This document shows positions 1-12,438 of a stretch of 35,087 bases of DNA, piece by piece. This DNA comes from Pleurotus ostreatus/Saccharomyces cerevisiae fusant (taxonomy: Eukaryota > Opisthokonta): the NCBI GenBank assembly GCA_024196135.1, contig JAMQCK010000237.1, forward strand, positions 1 through 35,087, written 5' to 3'. The notes beneath the pieces are model-generated. The model searched no databases. It was given only the letters and a program-made list of their open reading frames with translations, and was not told where the DNA came from. Position 1 is the first letter of the stretch. Each line of letters starts with the position of its first letter. The position numbers and the translations under genes were made by a program.

Positions 1-2882
1 CAGCCAGTCCAGCGTCGATGACGATGACAGGGAGCTTATCGACCTCGGCTACGTGCCCTCGTTCAAGCGCGAGTTCACCAACCTGGCCACGGTGCGCATC
101 CCCTCTCGACGCGTCGAGAAGTACCCTGACGCGCCCAACAGATAAGCTTCGCATTCAGTATCATGGTGCGCATACGAGCTATCCACCGTCCCCCTCCTCA
201 CCGTTCCGCATTCGAACAAGAACCTGACGCTCCTTCCAGGGTCTCTGCTCGTCGATCTCGACGACGTTCGTCACCCCGCTGACGACGGGCGGGCCTGCGG
301 CGGTGGTCTGGTGCTGGATCCTCGGCGCGACCATGTGCTTCACGCTGGGCTCGAGCATCGCCGAGATAGTGAGCGCGTACCCGACGTGCGGAGGCTTGTG
401 CGTCCTCGGTTCATTCCCCTCGCGATCGCCCGGTCATTGAGCCCCCCTCCCTCTCTAGATACACCGCGTCCGCAAACCTGGCGCCCAAGAAATATCGGGC
501 GAAGGCGCGTGGCTGAGGTCGATACGCATACGGCTTGCTGACGATGATGCGCGCAGATCGGCTGGCTGGTGGGGTGGCTCAATATCCTGGGTCAGATTGC
601 TGGAGTCTCTTCAACAGAGTTCGGCCTGTCCAACATGATCTGGGCTGCGGTGTCCGTTGGCAAGGTGTGCTCCGACGAACGCTCCCCTTCATCTCGCTAA
701 CGCCCCATTCCAGGGCGGCAACTACACCGCGTCCTCCGGGCAAGTCGTTGGCCTCTTCGCCGGTCTGCTGGCACTACATGGCATACTAGTGCGTCTCCAC
801 AGTCCTGTGTTGTCCCCCCATGCTGACCTTACCTGACTTAGAACTCTGTGGGAACGCGCTATCTCGCGCGCTTCACCACTAGCTTCGTATTCGTGAACAT
901 CGGCGCCACCTTCCGTACGTCGGCTGATTCCCCTCATCCACCAACGTGCATCAGGCTGAGCGATAGCATATAGTGATCATCATCGTGCTCCTCGCGACCA
1001 CCCCACGCTCCGAGATGCACCCCGCTAGCTACGTCTTTGGCAGCGCAGGCATCATGAACGGCACAGGCGGCTGGAACGACGGCATCGCGTTCCTCCTCGG
1101 GCTGCTCAGCGTACAATGGACGGTGAGTAGCCGTTGTCTATAATGTCTATTTACCTTTTTGGTTTGCGCCCGCCCCTGCTTCTTTTCTTTGCCCCCGTGC
1201 TTCCCGAATACAATCTGACAGACGCTGATGCTTCTTTCGGCAGATGACCGACTATGACGCGACGGCGCATATCTCGTGTGTATACAACCTCACGCAGCGG
1301 TGGCTCCCACTGACACTAGGCACAGGGAGGAGGTGCGGAGGGCCGCGTACGCCGGTAGGTCGTTTAGCAGACCTGCATTGGTTTACCCTGGGCTGACCGC
1401 GAGTTCGCAGCCCCGTCTGCTATCTTCATTGCTGGTGCGTCTTATCAGAGACACGGTGGGAGTGGTCTTCTCATCTTGGCGATACAGTTATTGGCACGGG
1501 ACTGATAGGATGGCTGTGTGAGTGGTTGATGTCTACTCGATAGGCAATATGCTTACGCGCAGATTTTTCTAGTCAATATTGTGTTGATTCTCTGCTCGGG
1601 GCCCATGTGTGTATATCCTTCTCTCGCAGCTCCAGCGATAGTGATAGGGAGAACCGTGCTGACGATGGACTAGGGAGGATATCGTGGCGGCCAGCAATCC
1701 TGTGCTCGAGGTGAGCTTCGTGCAATTGGCGGCGTACACAGTTTGACGCATTCTCCCCCAGATCATGAACATACGCATGGGCAAGGCAGGCGCATTGGTG
1801 CTATGGGTAAGGGCTGACAATTTGTGGCAACGGACCACATTAACTTGATTCGCCCTTCCAGGTCCCAGTCTGCCTCACGGCTTTCTTCGTTGTGCAAACT
1901 GCACTGCAGGCGACCTCGCGTACCGTCTTTGCGTTCTCTCGGGATCACGGTACGTCCGACGCACATCCACCAACCCTCCACCGACCTCTTCCAACCCCTC
2001 TCCTCCATCCCCCACTCATTGCCCCCACCCCCAGGCCTCCCCGACGCCGGCTTCTTCGGCCGCAACAGCAAATACGGCATCCCCTTCAACGCGATCTGGA
2101 TCTGCACCCTCGTCTCCTTCATCCCCGGCCTCCTCGACCTCGCCTCGCCCATCGCCGCGAATGCGATCTTCTCCCTGACGGCGATGGCGCTCGACCTGTC
2201 GTACATTATTCCCATCTTTTTGAGAAGGGTGTTCGCGAACCATCCGGATGTGATGTTCAAGCCGGGGCCGTTTTATATGGGGGATGGGTTCGTGGGGGTG
2301 GCGGCGAATGGTGAGTGGAGTGGTTTTTTTGAGGGGTCGTGGTCGTGGTCAAGGAAGAGGGATGAAGGAGTGGGGACGGGGAGAAGAGAAATCTAGAGGG
2401 TGTGGCGTACTAACGCATTTGCCCAGTGATCTGCATAACCTGGACACTCTTCATCATCGTGATCTTCTCATTCCCGACCGTGCTCCCCGTGACGGCGGAG
2501 AACATGAACTACGCGTCGGTCATCACCGTCGGGGTGATGTTCATGTCCGCGTGAGTGCTTGTCTTCGCTTCCCTTGATCTGTCCTTGGTCTTGCATCCCC
2601 TCCCTCCCACCTTGCTCTCTCGCTCTTTCTCCCTCGCCCCTCTCTTCCTTCAACCCCCTTCCTCCCTCGCCCCTCTCTCCCTCTTCCTCCACCACTCACT
2701 AACCCTCCTCGCTAACCACCCCACAAACCTCCTTTGCTTACTCCTCCCCCAGCCTCTGGTACATCCTCGGCGGCCACCGCCACTACAAGGGCCCGCAGAG
2801 CAATCTGCACCAGTCGCGGTCGCTTGACGGCGTGGACGCGATCGGGGAGGAGAACAAAAAGTCGGTGGACTTGCAGGCATAG
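1..2882 (+). CDS. Amino-acid permease, APC superfamily (ACT/GABA-permease-like), 5' partial
   Basis: Integral plasma- or organelle-membrane transporter for amino acids, GABA or related amines. The start lies outside the window. The visible protein opens with the cytosolic stretch DDRELIDLGYVPSFKREF, then TM1 with FAFSIMGLCSSIS, then WCWILGATMCFTLGSSIAEI and YPTCGGLYTASA, all typical of the fungal ACT family (Uga4, Hnm1, Bat1 relatives). Later blocks are GWLVGWLNILGQIAG, ATSRTVFAFSRDH and DAGFFGRNSKYGIPFNAIW. It ends in LWYILGGHRHYKGP and a polar tail, with stop TAG at 2880-2882. The coding sequence is cut by more than a dozen introns: exon 1 ends at 91, exon 2 is only 24 nt (142-165) and exon 3 starts at 240. 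Around 1240-1520 several exons are only about 24-35 nt. Reading is in frame throughout, so the gene looks intact. The family is sure; the substrate is not determinable. Confidence 0.9.
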
Positions 2883-3657
2883 GGCGAGTGTGGTGGGGAT
2901 GTGCGTAATTGTGGGCTATAGGACGTGGGATGTGGGGATGTGGAACGGCTGTCCCCCTCTTTGCCTGATAGCCCCTCGCGCTACCATGATCTACGTCCCT
3001 TAGCGCATGCCTACTAACGACTCATGCAAGCCCACTCTTGTTCATAGAGGGTCTCGAGGCCCCGCTATCAGGGTCTTCAGGGCCCTATCGTCTTGCCTAC
3101 CGTCTGCAATGCACAGACGAGGATCTCTTGCCAGGCGAAGACGACCATGTTATTTATTGCTACGTACACCAAGTCGACGTGTTGTTGTTATTTAACGCTG
3201 AATGATAATGACGCTGACACGATCCATGGGCAGGCTCTTGGAGGGATCTGGTTTCGGGACTAATAGCAAGCGTTCGGAGGCGGCTGGTCTCGAGACTAGT
3301 CGTTTCGAATCGTAGAAGTGCACAGGACCTATCTTCGTAGTGCCCCGCGTGCAAGACCGACGTCCAGCCTAGTGGCTTCTAGCTGCATCTCGCGCAAGCC
3401 ATATATTATACTGACCTGGGTGCGTTCCGCGTCGACACACTTGTCGTGCAATCACGGTCACCGTATGCATGCTTGATAGCATTTGGTTCGGTCACGTCAC
3501 AGGAAGTTGAACCGTGACACCCTCTCTTCGGTGGTTCGAATCGCCCGAATTCTGCGGTTTCCCACCTTTAAATTCGCATTCCCACCTTCGCTTGATCTCT
3601 CATCGATTGCATACCATCGTCCTTTCCACCGTCGCTGCCGCAGTCTCCCCTCAAGTC
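2883..3657. other. Intergenic: permease 3' flank and BTB-A promoter
   Basis: No coding potential was recognised. The permease stop is followed by GT-rich sequence likely to be 3' UTR. The right end is the promoter of BTB protein A, with GTCACGTCAC at 3491-3500, AAGTTGAAC at 3504-3512 and a TTTAAAT TATA-like site at 3567-3573, about 90 bp before the ATG. The tRNA-like GGTTCGAATC at about 3533 has no pairing T-stem. Confidence 0.6.
3490..3520. promoter_or_regulatory. Promoter element cluster of BTB gene A (GTTGAAC plus CACGT sites)
   Basis: GTCACGTCAC (3491-3500) is followed by GTTGAAC (3506-3512) and CGTGACAC, about 150 bp upstream of the ATG at 3658. The same two components lie 105-145 bp upstream of the BTB paralog at 21981. 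Function is inferred only from recurrence and position. Confidence 0.4.
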
Positions 3658-4753
3658 ATGGAGGATCAGACTGTGGAGGAGCAGAGGATCGAGGACCTAT
3701 GGTTTGACGACGGCGACATCAAGATCGCCGTCGGAGACCAAGTTTGTTGTGTACACCGAAGCGCTCTTGCCGAAGCATCCCCTGTCCTTCGGGACATGTT
3801 CGCTTTTCCCCAACCCCCGGGTGACGATCCGAGTCGCCCGCCTCTTTTCACCTTTCCGGACAGGCCCGACCAGGTCCTGCATTGGCTGAGGGCAATGCTG
3901 CTCCCGGGGTGCGCTTTCAACGAGAAATTATCGCAAGTGATCGGCTGATAATCTATGCAGATATTTTGAGCGCTTCCCTCAGCGCATTCACAAGGACAAG
4001 CTCCTTGCTGTCCTGTGCCTCAGTCACAAATATCTTGTGGACACCCTGCGCCAGCGCTGCCTCCTCCACCTCGGTGGCAAGTTCGGCACGAGTCTCAGGA
4101 CCCAGAACCGGTGGCCGTGGTACTTCGACGACTACGAGCGCGAGATGACCATCATCACGGATGAGATGTTTGACCGCGACTTCCTCTGCGCGCTCCTCCC
4201 CATCGCGCGCGAGGTCGGCGCCCTCTGGATCCTGCCCGCCCTTTTCTACGACCTCCACTTCATCGCCTCGACCGAGGAGACGTGGTTGGATAGCCCGGGC
4301 GTCCCATTGTCGGAGGAGGACGTGGCCCGCCTTGAGCTGATCGAGGTGATCTGCGATGCCCACTTTTCTATGTTCAACCTTGCCAAGGCAATGGAAGAAA
4401 GCCCTTGCCCAGCGCTCCCTACGTGCTGCATTAGACAAGCAGGGAAGCTACGGGAGATCTTCTGGGGCGAATTGCGCGAGCCGTTGATCGCCAGGCCCTT
4501 CAGCTTCATGAAGATCGAGGCGGTATGGACGAGGTCGGATTCGGACTCCCCACCGGCAGAAGACAGCCCTGCGCGCACCATAGCGAGCGAGATCGTCTCA
4601 CACAGCTCCCTATGCGCGGTGTGTCAGAACGTGGTCCTCCGGAAATTCTACGCGAAAGCTTGCAGAAACATATGGGATGCGCTGCCAGGCATTCTTGATA
4701 TTGGTTCTTGGGACGAGCTCAGGGGAGCAAAGGCGCAGGACATGAGAGAGTAA
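3658..4753 (+). CDS. BTB/POZ domain protein A
   Basis: 347 residues in two exons (3658-3908 and 3961-4753), with a 52-bp intron (GTGCGC...ATGCAG, branch-like CTGATAAT) splitting a Gly codon in phase 2. The N-terminal BTB/POZ fold spans about residues 12-130: LWFDDGDIKIAVGDQVCCVH, then the core HRSALAEASPVLRDMFAF, then FPDRPDQVLHWLRAMLLPG and, after the intron, LLAVLCLSHKYLVDTLRQRC. BTB domains mediate dimerisation, often with Cul3 ubiquitin ligases. The remaining ~215 residues are helical and contain a CxxC pair (LCAVCQNVV) near the C terminus, but no kelch, MATH or zinc-finger domain was recognised. Such stand-alone BTB proteins are a greatly expanded, mostly uncharacterised family in Agaricomycetes. 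A paralog with the same intron site is at 21981-23038. The start is the first ATG before the conserved block. Domain call strong, role unknown. Confidence 0.88.
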
Positions 4754-5350
4754 AACGGCGTCTACATACGTGGGACGTTCGGGGCGGTAAGGCCCCTCGT
4801 TTCTGAGACTTTAACGACATCAAGTGGTTGTCCAGCCGCTTATGGTTCGGTGGAAATCACGACATGGGTGCAGTACGCTCCTTCAGTTGCTTGCGCGTCG
4901 ATCTTGATGCGCATGCATATCCTTACGACCTTTACGACGCTTTCGACCTCTCTTGAATCTTGATTACTGTGATTAGCTTTCAGTACTCCATTTGTAATGT
5001 CTTGTGACTTGGCCTTTACATGTATGTGTTGAATCAAAGATATAAATGATGAGCCTTCTTGCACGGAGAATTGTACTGCAGCGGGGATGGAAATGCGCTG
5101 AAAAAGGATTGAAATCACGCGTAGAAAAGTCGAACATGCTACACGTGACAGACACGGGCATGTGACGTGAGAACTTTCGCGTTGTTGTGTCTTGTTTTCT
5201 GTCGCGTGCTTGCATCAACAAGGGAGCGTGACGTCGCAACGGTCCCTCCTCGTCTCAACAGTCGCCGCCGTTCGCCCCGACCGTCTCCGTCCTCGGCCAC
5301 GACCCGCCTCAAGACGCTGAACGACGACGTCGCCGCCGCCGACGACAACG
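4754..5350. other. Intergenic: BTB-A 3' flank and coiled-coil gene promoter
   Basis: No gene was recognised. The left part is AT-richer and probably the 3' UTR of the BTB gene. At 5142-5172 there is a cluster of ACGTGACAGACACG and CATGTGACGTGAG, that is overlapping CACGTG-like and TGACGTGA sites, about 180-210 bp before the ATG at 5351. This is the likely promoter of the coiled-coil gene. Confidence 0.5.
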
Positions 5351-8300
5351 ATGTGGTCGAAAATCTCCGGCGCCTTCAAGTCTGGCAAGGCACACGATGA
5401 GCCTGAGCCAACGCACCCGCACCCCGACGTGATGGGCCGCGTCCTGGATCAGCACCCGAACCTCTCGGTCTTTCACCAACAGCCCGAGCAGCCCCCACGG
5501 CCAGACTCACCGTCGAAACATGGCCTGCGCGGCGTCTTCAAGCGACCACCGAAGCAGCAAGACCTAGATCAGGAATCCATACGCTCGCCATCTCCCTTCA
5601 AGTTGCCGGGAGCATTCACAAGTAAGGTCTCTTCACATCTGCATTTTCAGAATGGTAACGGTGAGTACACTATCGTCGATCTTTGCCACTCCTGCTCATC
5701 ATCGTGCAGCCTCCCAAGCTTCCGTCGGCCGCAGCACGGAACGTCCTCATCTGGACGGCCTTGGGCGCCCCGAGAAGGTGAAGGACACCAAGAAGAACGG
5801 CAGTATGCGCCGCGCTTCCATCGACCTGCTCCGTCGCAGTCCTTCCCTTGACTTGCTGCGCACCCGTCCTTCACTTGACGCGTTGAAGTCTCCCGAACCC
5901 GATCACCCTGATGGACGCCCTCAAAACCAACGTAGTCCCACCGCACCACCGTCTGCAATGCGTCCCCAACCCCTTGCTATGGGCGACGAAACCAAATACG
6001 GCTCTGTCCGTTCCATCATGCGCGAACCGAATACCCCGGGCACAGGCCAGAACGTGCGGTTCTTCTCGAGGAACGCATACATGACCATCAGTCCCAACAC
6101 CTCCGTCGACGAGTCCAATCTGGGTCCCGTCGTCGAGGACGCGAACTTCATGGAGCGGCTACAACGCGCCTCCGGCACTCAGACGTTGCCAGCCATTCTA
6201 TCGCCGAAGGGCAAATCGCGGCCCAGCCTCGGCAACTTATTCTCTCCTCCGCACGATGAAGATGGGCCCGTTGCCACCTCATCACCCCGTGAGGGGGAGG
6301 ACGCTGCGAACAACAGCAATCCCTTCGACATCTCACAGGAGATTCAGCTCCCGCCCATGCCGCCACCGGGTCTGAGCCTCGCGCTCGACATCCAGAACCA
6401 ACTCCCGGAAATGTCTGCGGACCTGAGTGGCCATGGCTTGACGTCGACTCCGGCGGCGAAGGGCAAGGGGAAGCAAAAGGAGGAGGTCTCGCCTGTCGTT
6501 GACTTGACCGAGTCGATGAAGGGGCCTCCCCAGCTCCCCGTCATTCCCGAGCCTGGTCCACCTGCGGAGAGCATCTTCCACGCGCAGGAGAAGCCCCCGC
6601 GTCTTCCGTCGCTCCTTGGACATGACCGCAGCCAGTCCTTCAGCTTCGGTCAGACCCTATACCATTCCATGGGGCAGGGCAACTCGAAGCGCGACTCGAA
6701 GATGTCTGATAAGTCAAGTTCCACGAAGCGTTCCTCCGTTGCGTCCTCCTCCGAGGTGGCGTACACGTCGAGTGAGCTGAAGCCGTCGAGCGTATCTCCG
6801 TCTTCCAGGCTGACGGACTCCCCCGCCTCCTCTGTGAGCGCGAAGAGCCGCAGTCGGGCGTTCAGCGATACCCGCTTCTATTCCATGATGCGCTCCTCAC
6901 CTGCAGGCGGCAAGTCTCCGCCGGAGTTGGACATCAACGACGAATCCTCTACTGACATTGTTGTCGAGCCGGAGCAGGCTCCTCAGCCTGACCCCTTCAA
7001 TGCTCACGCCAACACATACTACGGTCCTCAAACGATGATCCCCACCACGCCTCCAAAGTCGTCCATCAGCAGCTCTATGCACTCGAGAAAGATGTCGAAG
7101 GACGACGCGCTCATCTGCTCGCTTCAGACGCAGCTCGCCCTCCAGACGGAGCTTGTTGGCCAGTACGAGACTGACCTGCGCGCTCGCGACGAGACGGTAC
7201 ACATCCTCGAGCGCCGCATCGCCGAGGCCGACAAGGAGGAGTCCAAGCGCCGCGCCACCCTCCGCGCGATGCGCAAAAAGGTCCTCGAGCTGGAGAAGCA
7301 CGTCCGCTATCTGCAGGAAGAGGTCGACAGCTCGCAGCAGGTCAGCATGGAGCGCAGCATCATGGACGAGGCGAGCGGACAGGCGCTGCGCACGCTCCAC
7401 CGCCAGATTGCTGAGCTCGAGCGCGAGAAGGAGGCGATGGGTCGGCGAGAGGACAACCTGCACGACGAGGTCGCGTCGCTGCAGCGCGCGCTTCGCGAGC
7501 GGTCGGACGAGGCGGAGGAGCTGCGCGAGACGCTGCGCACGCGCGACGAGAGCACGCGGGCGCTGCAGGATGGTATCCAGGCTGCTCACGCGCAGATTGA
7601 GCAGATGGGCAACGTCAGTGTCTGTGTAGACGAGGACGAGCTCAGGCGGTTGGCCGCGCCGCACGAGGCGCGCGACCACGCGGCGGAGCAGCAGCGCGCG
7701 GCCGAGTTCCAGTGGAGGGAGGAGCGCGCGGAGCTGCTCACGCGCGCCGAGGGCCTCGCCGTCGAGGTCGAGCAGCTGCGTGAGGAGAAACAGCGCCTGC
7801 GCGAAGAGTACGACGCGAAGTGCGCGCAGCTGCACACGCGCGACGAGGAGTACAACACGCTGCGCGCCGAGCTCGAGGCGCAGTGGCAGCACACGGAGAA
7901 GATGTCGGAGGATGCGGAGGAGATGAAGAGGAAGGTGGAACACGCGGAGGAGGAGCGCGATCAGCTCAAGGCTATGGTGGAGGATCTCGAGCAGAGGATG
8001 AACGGCATGGAGGTGGAGTGGACGCAGAGCGAGAACAAGCGCAATGAGTATGAGGCGGAGGCGCAGCAGCTCTGGGATGAGAAGGAGGCGCTTGCCAAAG
8101 ACAAGGAGGAGGTAAGCGTGTTTTGATACAGCAGTTTTTCGTACGCTGACCGCGCATACAGCTCGAGCAATACCTGTCTGAAGAGCGCAACCATATCGAG
8201 GAGCTCGAGCACGCGGTTTCTGAACAGCAGGACCGCGTCCACGAGCTGGAGCGCGAGGCCGAGTTCGCACATGAGAGCGTGTCCCGCGTCGAGGAGCTCA

Positions 8301-9285
8301 TCCGCAAGCGCGACGTCGAGATTACGCAGCTCAGCCAGCAGCTCTCGGAGCAGAAGCGCGCTGCGGAGGACGTGCAGGAGCAGATGAGCAACCTCAAGCG
8401 CGAGCACGCGCGCGCGCTCGAGCAGCAGGGCCGCGCCTTATCCGAGGCCGCGGGCCAGGAGGGCGAGACGAAACGAACACTGGAGACGCTGATGCGGGAG
8501 AAGGCCGAGGCGGACATCGAGGTGAACTCGACGAAGGACCGGCTGGCGAAGCTGCAGGAGGAGCTGGAGAAGCTGCGCCGGCATGTGCAGGATCTGCAGC
8601 GGGATAGCGCGGATAAGGAGATGAAGCTGGTGCAGATGGCGAAGCAGCATGGGGATGATAAGGAGGAGATCAAGAGTCTCAATATTGCTCTCGAAGCCAA
8701 GCAGCAGGAGGTGGACATGGTGAGTACCCTTTTGCGTGTTCGATAGCGACGATAGCTCATTGTTACCAGGTCAAGCGCCGTGCAAGCTCGCGCACCTCTG
8801 TCGGTGCCCCTACGCCTGCCAAGGCCGGCACGCACAGACGCGAGTCGTCCATCTTCACCACGCCTACCGTCTCGCGCCCGCCGTCCGCCATGTCTGACGC
8901 CAGCTCCGCGACCTCCGCCCACGACCGCAAGGGCTCGACCGAGAGCATCAGCACGGGCCCGCGCAGCGTCTCTGCCCTCTCCAAGACGACGCGCCCCACC
9001 AACGCTACCACCTCCCGCGTGGGCGCGCCCGCCGCCAAGCCGCGCGCGTCGTTCGCGAGCACGCCGACGCCCGCACCGCGTACATCTGCTCTGGCGCGCT
9101 CGACCGCGGCGAAGCCGTCGCCGTCAGTGGTGCCGGCGCACCGGAGGGCGCCCTCGTCGACGGGGCCGACGAAGACGCTGGCGAGCAAGCTGAGCGCGAG
9201 CGTGAGCTCGATCTCGGAGGGTTCTGAGGCGGAGGAGAAGGAGAACAAGACGATCACGCCAAGGAGGGCGCCGGTGCCGGCGTAA
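5351..9285 (+). CDS. Large Ser/Pro-rich coiled-coil protein, probably cytoskeletal or structural
   Basis: 1261 residues in four exons: 5351-5660, 5710-8111, 8162-8719 and 8770-9285. The introns are 49, 50 and 50 bp with phases 1, 0 and 0, all GT-AG. The N-terminal third is disordered, basic and rich in Ser/Pro, with short repeats such as RASIDLLRRSPSLDLLRTRP and RPSLDALKSPEP. The middle, roughly from residue 570 to 1085, is an almost unbroken coiled coil rich in Glu, Arg, Leu and Gln, with heptads such as LQTQLALQTELVGQYETDL and IAELEREKEAMGRRE. The C-terminal ~170 residues are basic, Ser/Thr/Ala/Pro-rich and disordered (ASSRTSVGAPTPAKAG), ending TITPRRAPVPA. A long coiled coil between disordered basic tails suits a microtubule-, septum- or spindle-pole-associated scaffold, but I recognise no defining domain and assign no name. 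The start ATG opens WSKISGAFKSGK and is the first one in frame. Confidence 0.82.
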
Positions 9286-9439
9286 GGGCTGCGTTGCCTA
9301 CTCGGCAGGATACCCCCCATCCAACTCCTCGACGACATTCCGTTCTCTGACGCCATCCCCTTCAACATCACCCCTCGCCTAAACCTCACGCATGCTTTAG
9401 CGTGTGCGCAAGATACTCATTGCAGATACGGCTCTTGAC

Positions 9440-9640
9440 GCCTCACGTCTCCTCATTGTCCATTGTCAACAACGTCAACCACGACAACAACATTACCGAT
9501 AACGTCGAAGACGATCAACTCACACCAACAATGTCCACTACGACACCCATTACTCCCTCAAAGTCGAAAACGCATCCCAACGACGTCTAAACGCCACCAA
9601 CATACCGACAACGTCGGACACGACACCCGCATCGCACCGG
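9440..9640. repeat. AC-rich low-complexity region
   Basis: Repeated short words (AACGTC, CGACAAC, ACGACAC, CCAACA) give Thr/Asn-rich open frames on the plus strand without neighbour-like codon use. It is probably non-coding sequence 3' of the coiled-coil gene. Confidence 0.45.
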
Positions 9641-9908
9641 CCTACCAGTCAACCTTTGTTAACTCAGCCAGTTGACTCCAAGACCGCCTCACGTACCATC
9701 GCATCGGACCTTTCGCTGTGCCCTCGCTGTCCACATCTTGCTCTTGCTATGAAAATACTTCCAGACCAGAAATCTATATACCTTGTTTTGCGCTTCCTCA
9801 AAGGACTGACTGACGACGCGTAGTGACTTGCTCGACACGTAGTGGCCTGCCATACAAGTGTCCATGCGTTGACGAGGTTTACGCTGCTCATGGTGTTCCC
9901 AGTTTCGT

Positions 9909-9990
9909 CATTGTCGATGTTACCCTTCCGCCTGGTCATTGTTGATACTCCCTTTCTCCTGGTCCCTGTCGATGCCCTCTTACTTCCTCT
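9909..9990. repeat. Degenerate 27-28-bp tandem repeat, about three copies
   Basis: Copies 9909-9936, 9937-9963 and 9964-9990 share CATTGTYGATRYY...CCTGGT. It lies in the likely 3' UTR of the coiled-coil gene. Divergence between copies suggests it is old. Confidence 0.5.
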
Positions 9991-10343
9991 ATCCTCCAAA
10001 TCTCCCCGATATCTGTACCATATTTATTCTTTTACATATGCGCTGTACTGTTATTGGCTGTCGATTGATCTATGTCCAGACCTTATGCAATCCAACGCTC
10101 TATGCCATTGACTTGATTTTGAGAATTTGAGAGGAGTGACTGGGGGCGGGACGACGGACGCGAAGTCAGCACAAATGCCAGGAGAGCTTGGGAGCTCGGC
10201 ATTGCAGGATAGGTAAAGAGATGAGCAGGGGCTCGGCAGGGCAGAACGACGGGGTGACCTTAACACGGGCGAGCGGTTGTATGAGGAAAGCCGGGCAAGG
10301 TAGGAAGGAGGAAGGAATGTGTCCACAAACGGAGCACCGAACG

Positions 10344-10395
10344 GGAAGTTGAACTTCCGGGACCGAGTCGCGTGATAAGGCGCGTGTCATGTGAT
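10344..10395 (+). promoter_or_regulatory. Orphan composite element: GGAAGTTGAACTTCC palindrome plus CATGTG
   Basis: GGAAGTT-G-AACTTCC (10344-10358) is a perfect 7-bp-arm palindrome around one G. It is followed by CGCGTGA near 10370 and CATGTG at 10388-10393, 40 bp after the GTTGAAC start. The layout matches elements at 13893-13936, 18323-18360 and 21838-21876. No gene is recognised directly downstream. Confidence 0.4.
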
Positions 10396-11079
10396 GTGCG
10401 TCCATCAGCGCCTACATGTGGACCTGGGCGAGCTATTCAGTGGCACGTCCTCTGTCGAACATATTTGGCGGAAACGCTTGTTGTAGAGTCGTGCGGTTGG
10501 AAGATATGGTGATGTCGTACGAGACGGACCGAACCATTAGCAGGGCGCCAGCAGGACGGATTGACATCGTCTTCCGTCTCGTCCGATGCTCAAAGTGGAA
10601 AGACGTGTGTGCGGCGGATGATTTTTGTCGTATCTGGATGTCGATAATCAGGAGGTAGTGCGCAGAAAGCACGTACCGGTGCCATTACCCGCTGATTCCT
10701 GTCGAACGCCTGCCGAAGATGTTCGTTGCGGTTTATCTATCCAGGCCTCCGTAGCCTCCCGTCTTCGCGGATGTCCGCCGCCGCGCTATGGCCAAGTGGC
10801 ATAGCACGCAAGATAGTTACTCCCAAGCAGGATGTGCACTAGTCTTTCTTGGCAGCTGGATGTATGCGTCAAATCAAGCGCCAGAGGTCAACAGACATCC
10901 CACAAAGAAGACATTCCACACGTCCAATCTATCATTTTGTTTGGATCGTACAATTATTAGGCATGTTGTACAACGTTACATTCCTTTCTTCTTTTACTCT
11001 CCGGCCCAGTCTATGTAGAGGTAAAGTACAAGCGTCCGAGGTCAGACACTCACTGAGAGCGCGCCGTCAGGCTCGCCGC

Positions 11080-12346
<1,267 letters not shown>

Positions 12347-12429
12347 TATTGTGTGATGGGATGCGATGGGAGAGGGAAGTGCTCTGGATGAGAGTGCTGA
12401 GGAAAGAGGGAGACGGCGGGCGGCGCGCC

Positions 12430-12438
12430 TTTTATACC
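12430..12438 (-). promoter_or_regulatory. TATA box of the gpd gene
   Basis: On the minus strand the sequence reads GGTATAAAAGG about 85-90 bp upstream of the ATG at 12346. It is followed by a pyrimidine-rich leader (TCTTTCCTCAGCACTCTC) and CACACAATA directly before ATG, the usual arrangement of strong basidiomycete promoters. Confidence 0.75.

Larger units (their letters stand above)
9286..11079. other. Long intergenic stretch between convergent genes, with repeats and an orphan promoter-like module
   Basis: This 1.8 kb lies between the convergent coiled-coil and gpd genes, so it should hold two 3' UTRs. At 9440-9640 it is AC-rich low-complexity DNA built on AACGTCG- and CGACAAC-like words. 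At 9909-9990 there is a degenerate 27-28-bp tandem repeat. 10000-10130 is AT-rich and resembles a 3' UTR end. At 10344-10395 there is a palindrome-centred GTTGAACTTCCGG module with GTGA and CATGTG sites although no gene was recognised after it. Short open frames at 10416-10672 on both strands lack the GC3 bias of the neighbours. I see no supported gene. Confidence 0.5.

Noticed and set aside
1763..2260. 165-codon minus-strand open frame
   Set aside because: Lies opposite conserved permease exons with family motifs; no independent support.
3525..3560. tRNA T-arm-like GGTTCGAATC
   Set aside because: The flanking bases do not form a 5-bp T-stem and there is no D-arm, anticodon arm or acceptor stem around it.
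6897..8270. 457-codon minus-strand open frame opposite the coiled-coil gene
   Set aside because: Antisense shadow of GC3-biased coiled-coil coding; its composition (long runs of Leu and Arg) simply mirrors Glu/Gln/Arg codons of the real gene.
7972..8922. 316-codon minus-strand open frame
   Set aside because: Also an antisense shadow, Ser/Cys/Arg-rich and crossing two well-supported plus-strand introns.
10433..10672. Inverted-repeat-like GAGACGGA words suggesting a small transposon
   Set aside because: The similarity is limited to about 11 bp with no target-site duplication or terminal repeats.
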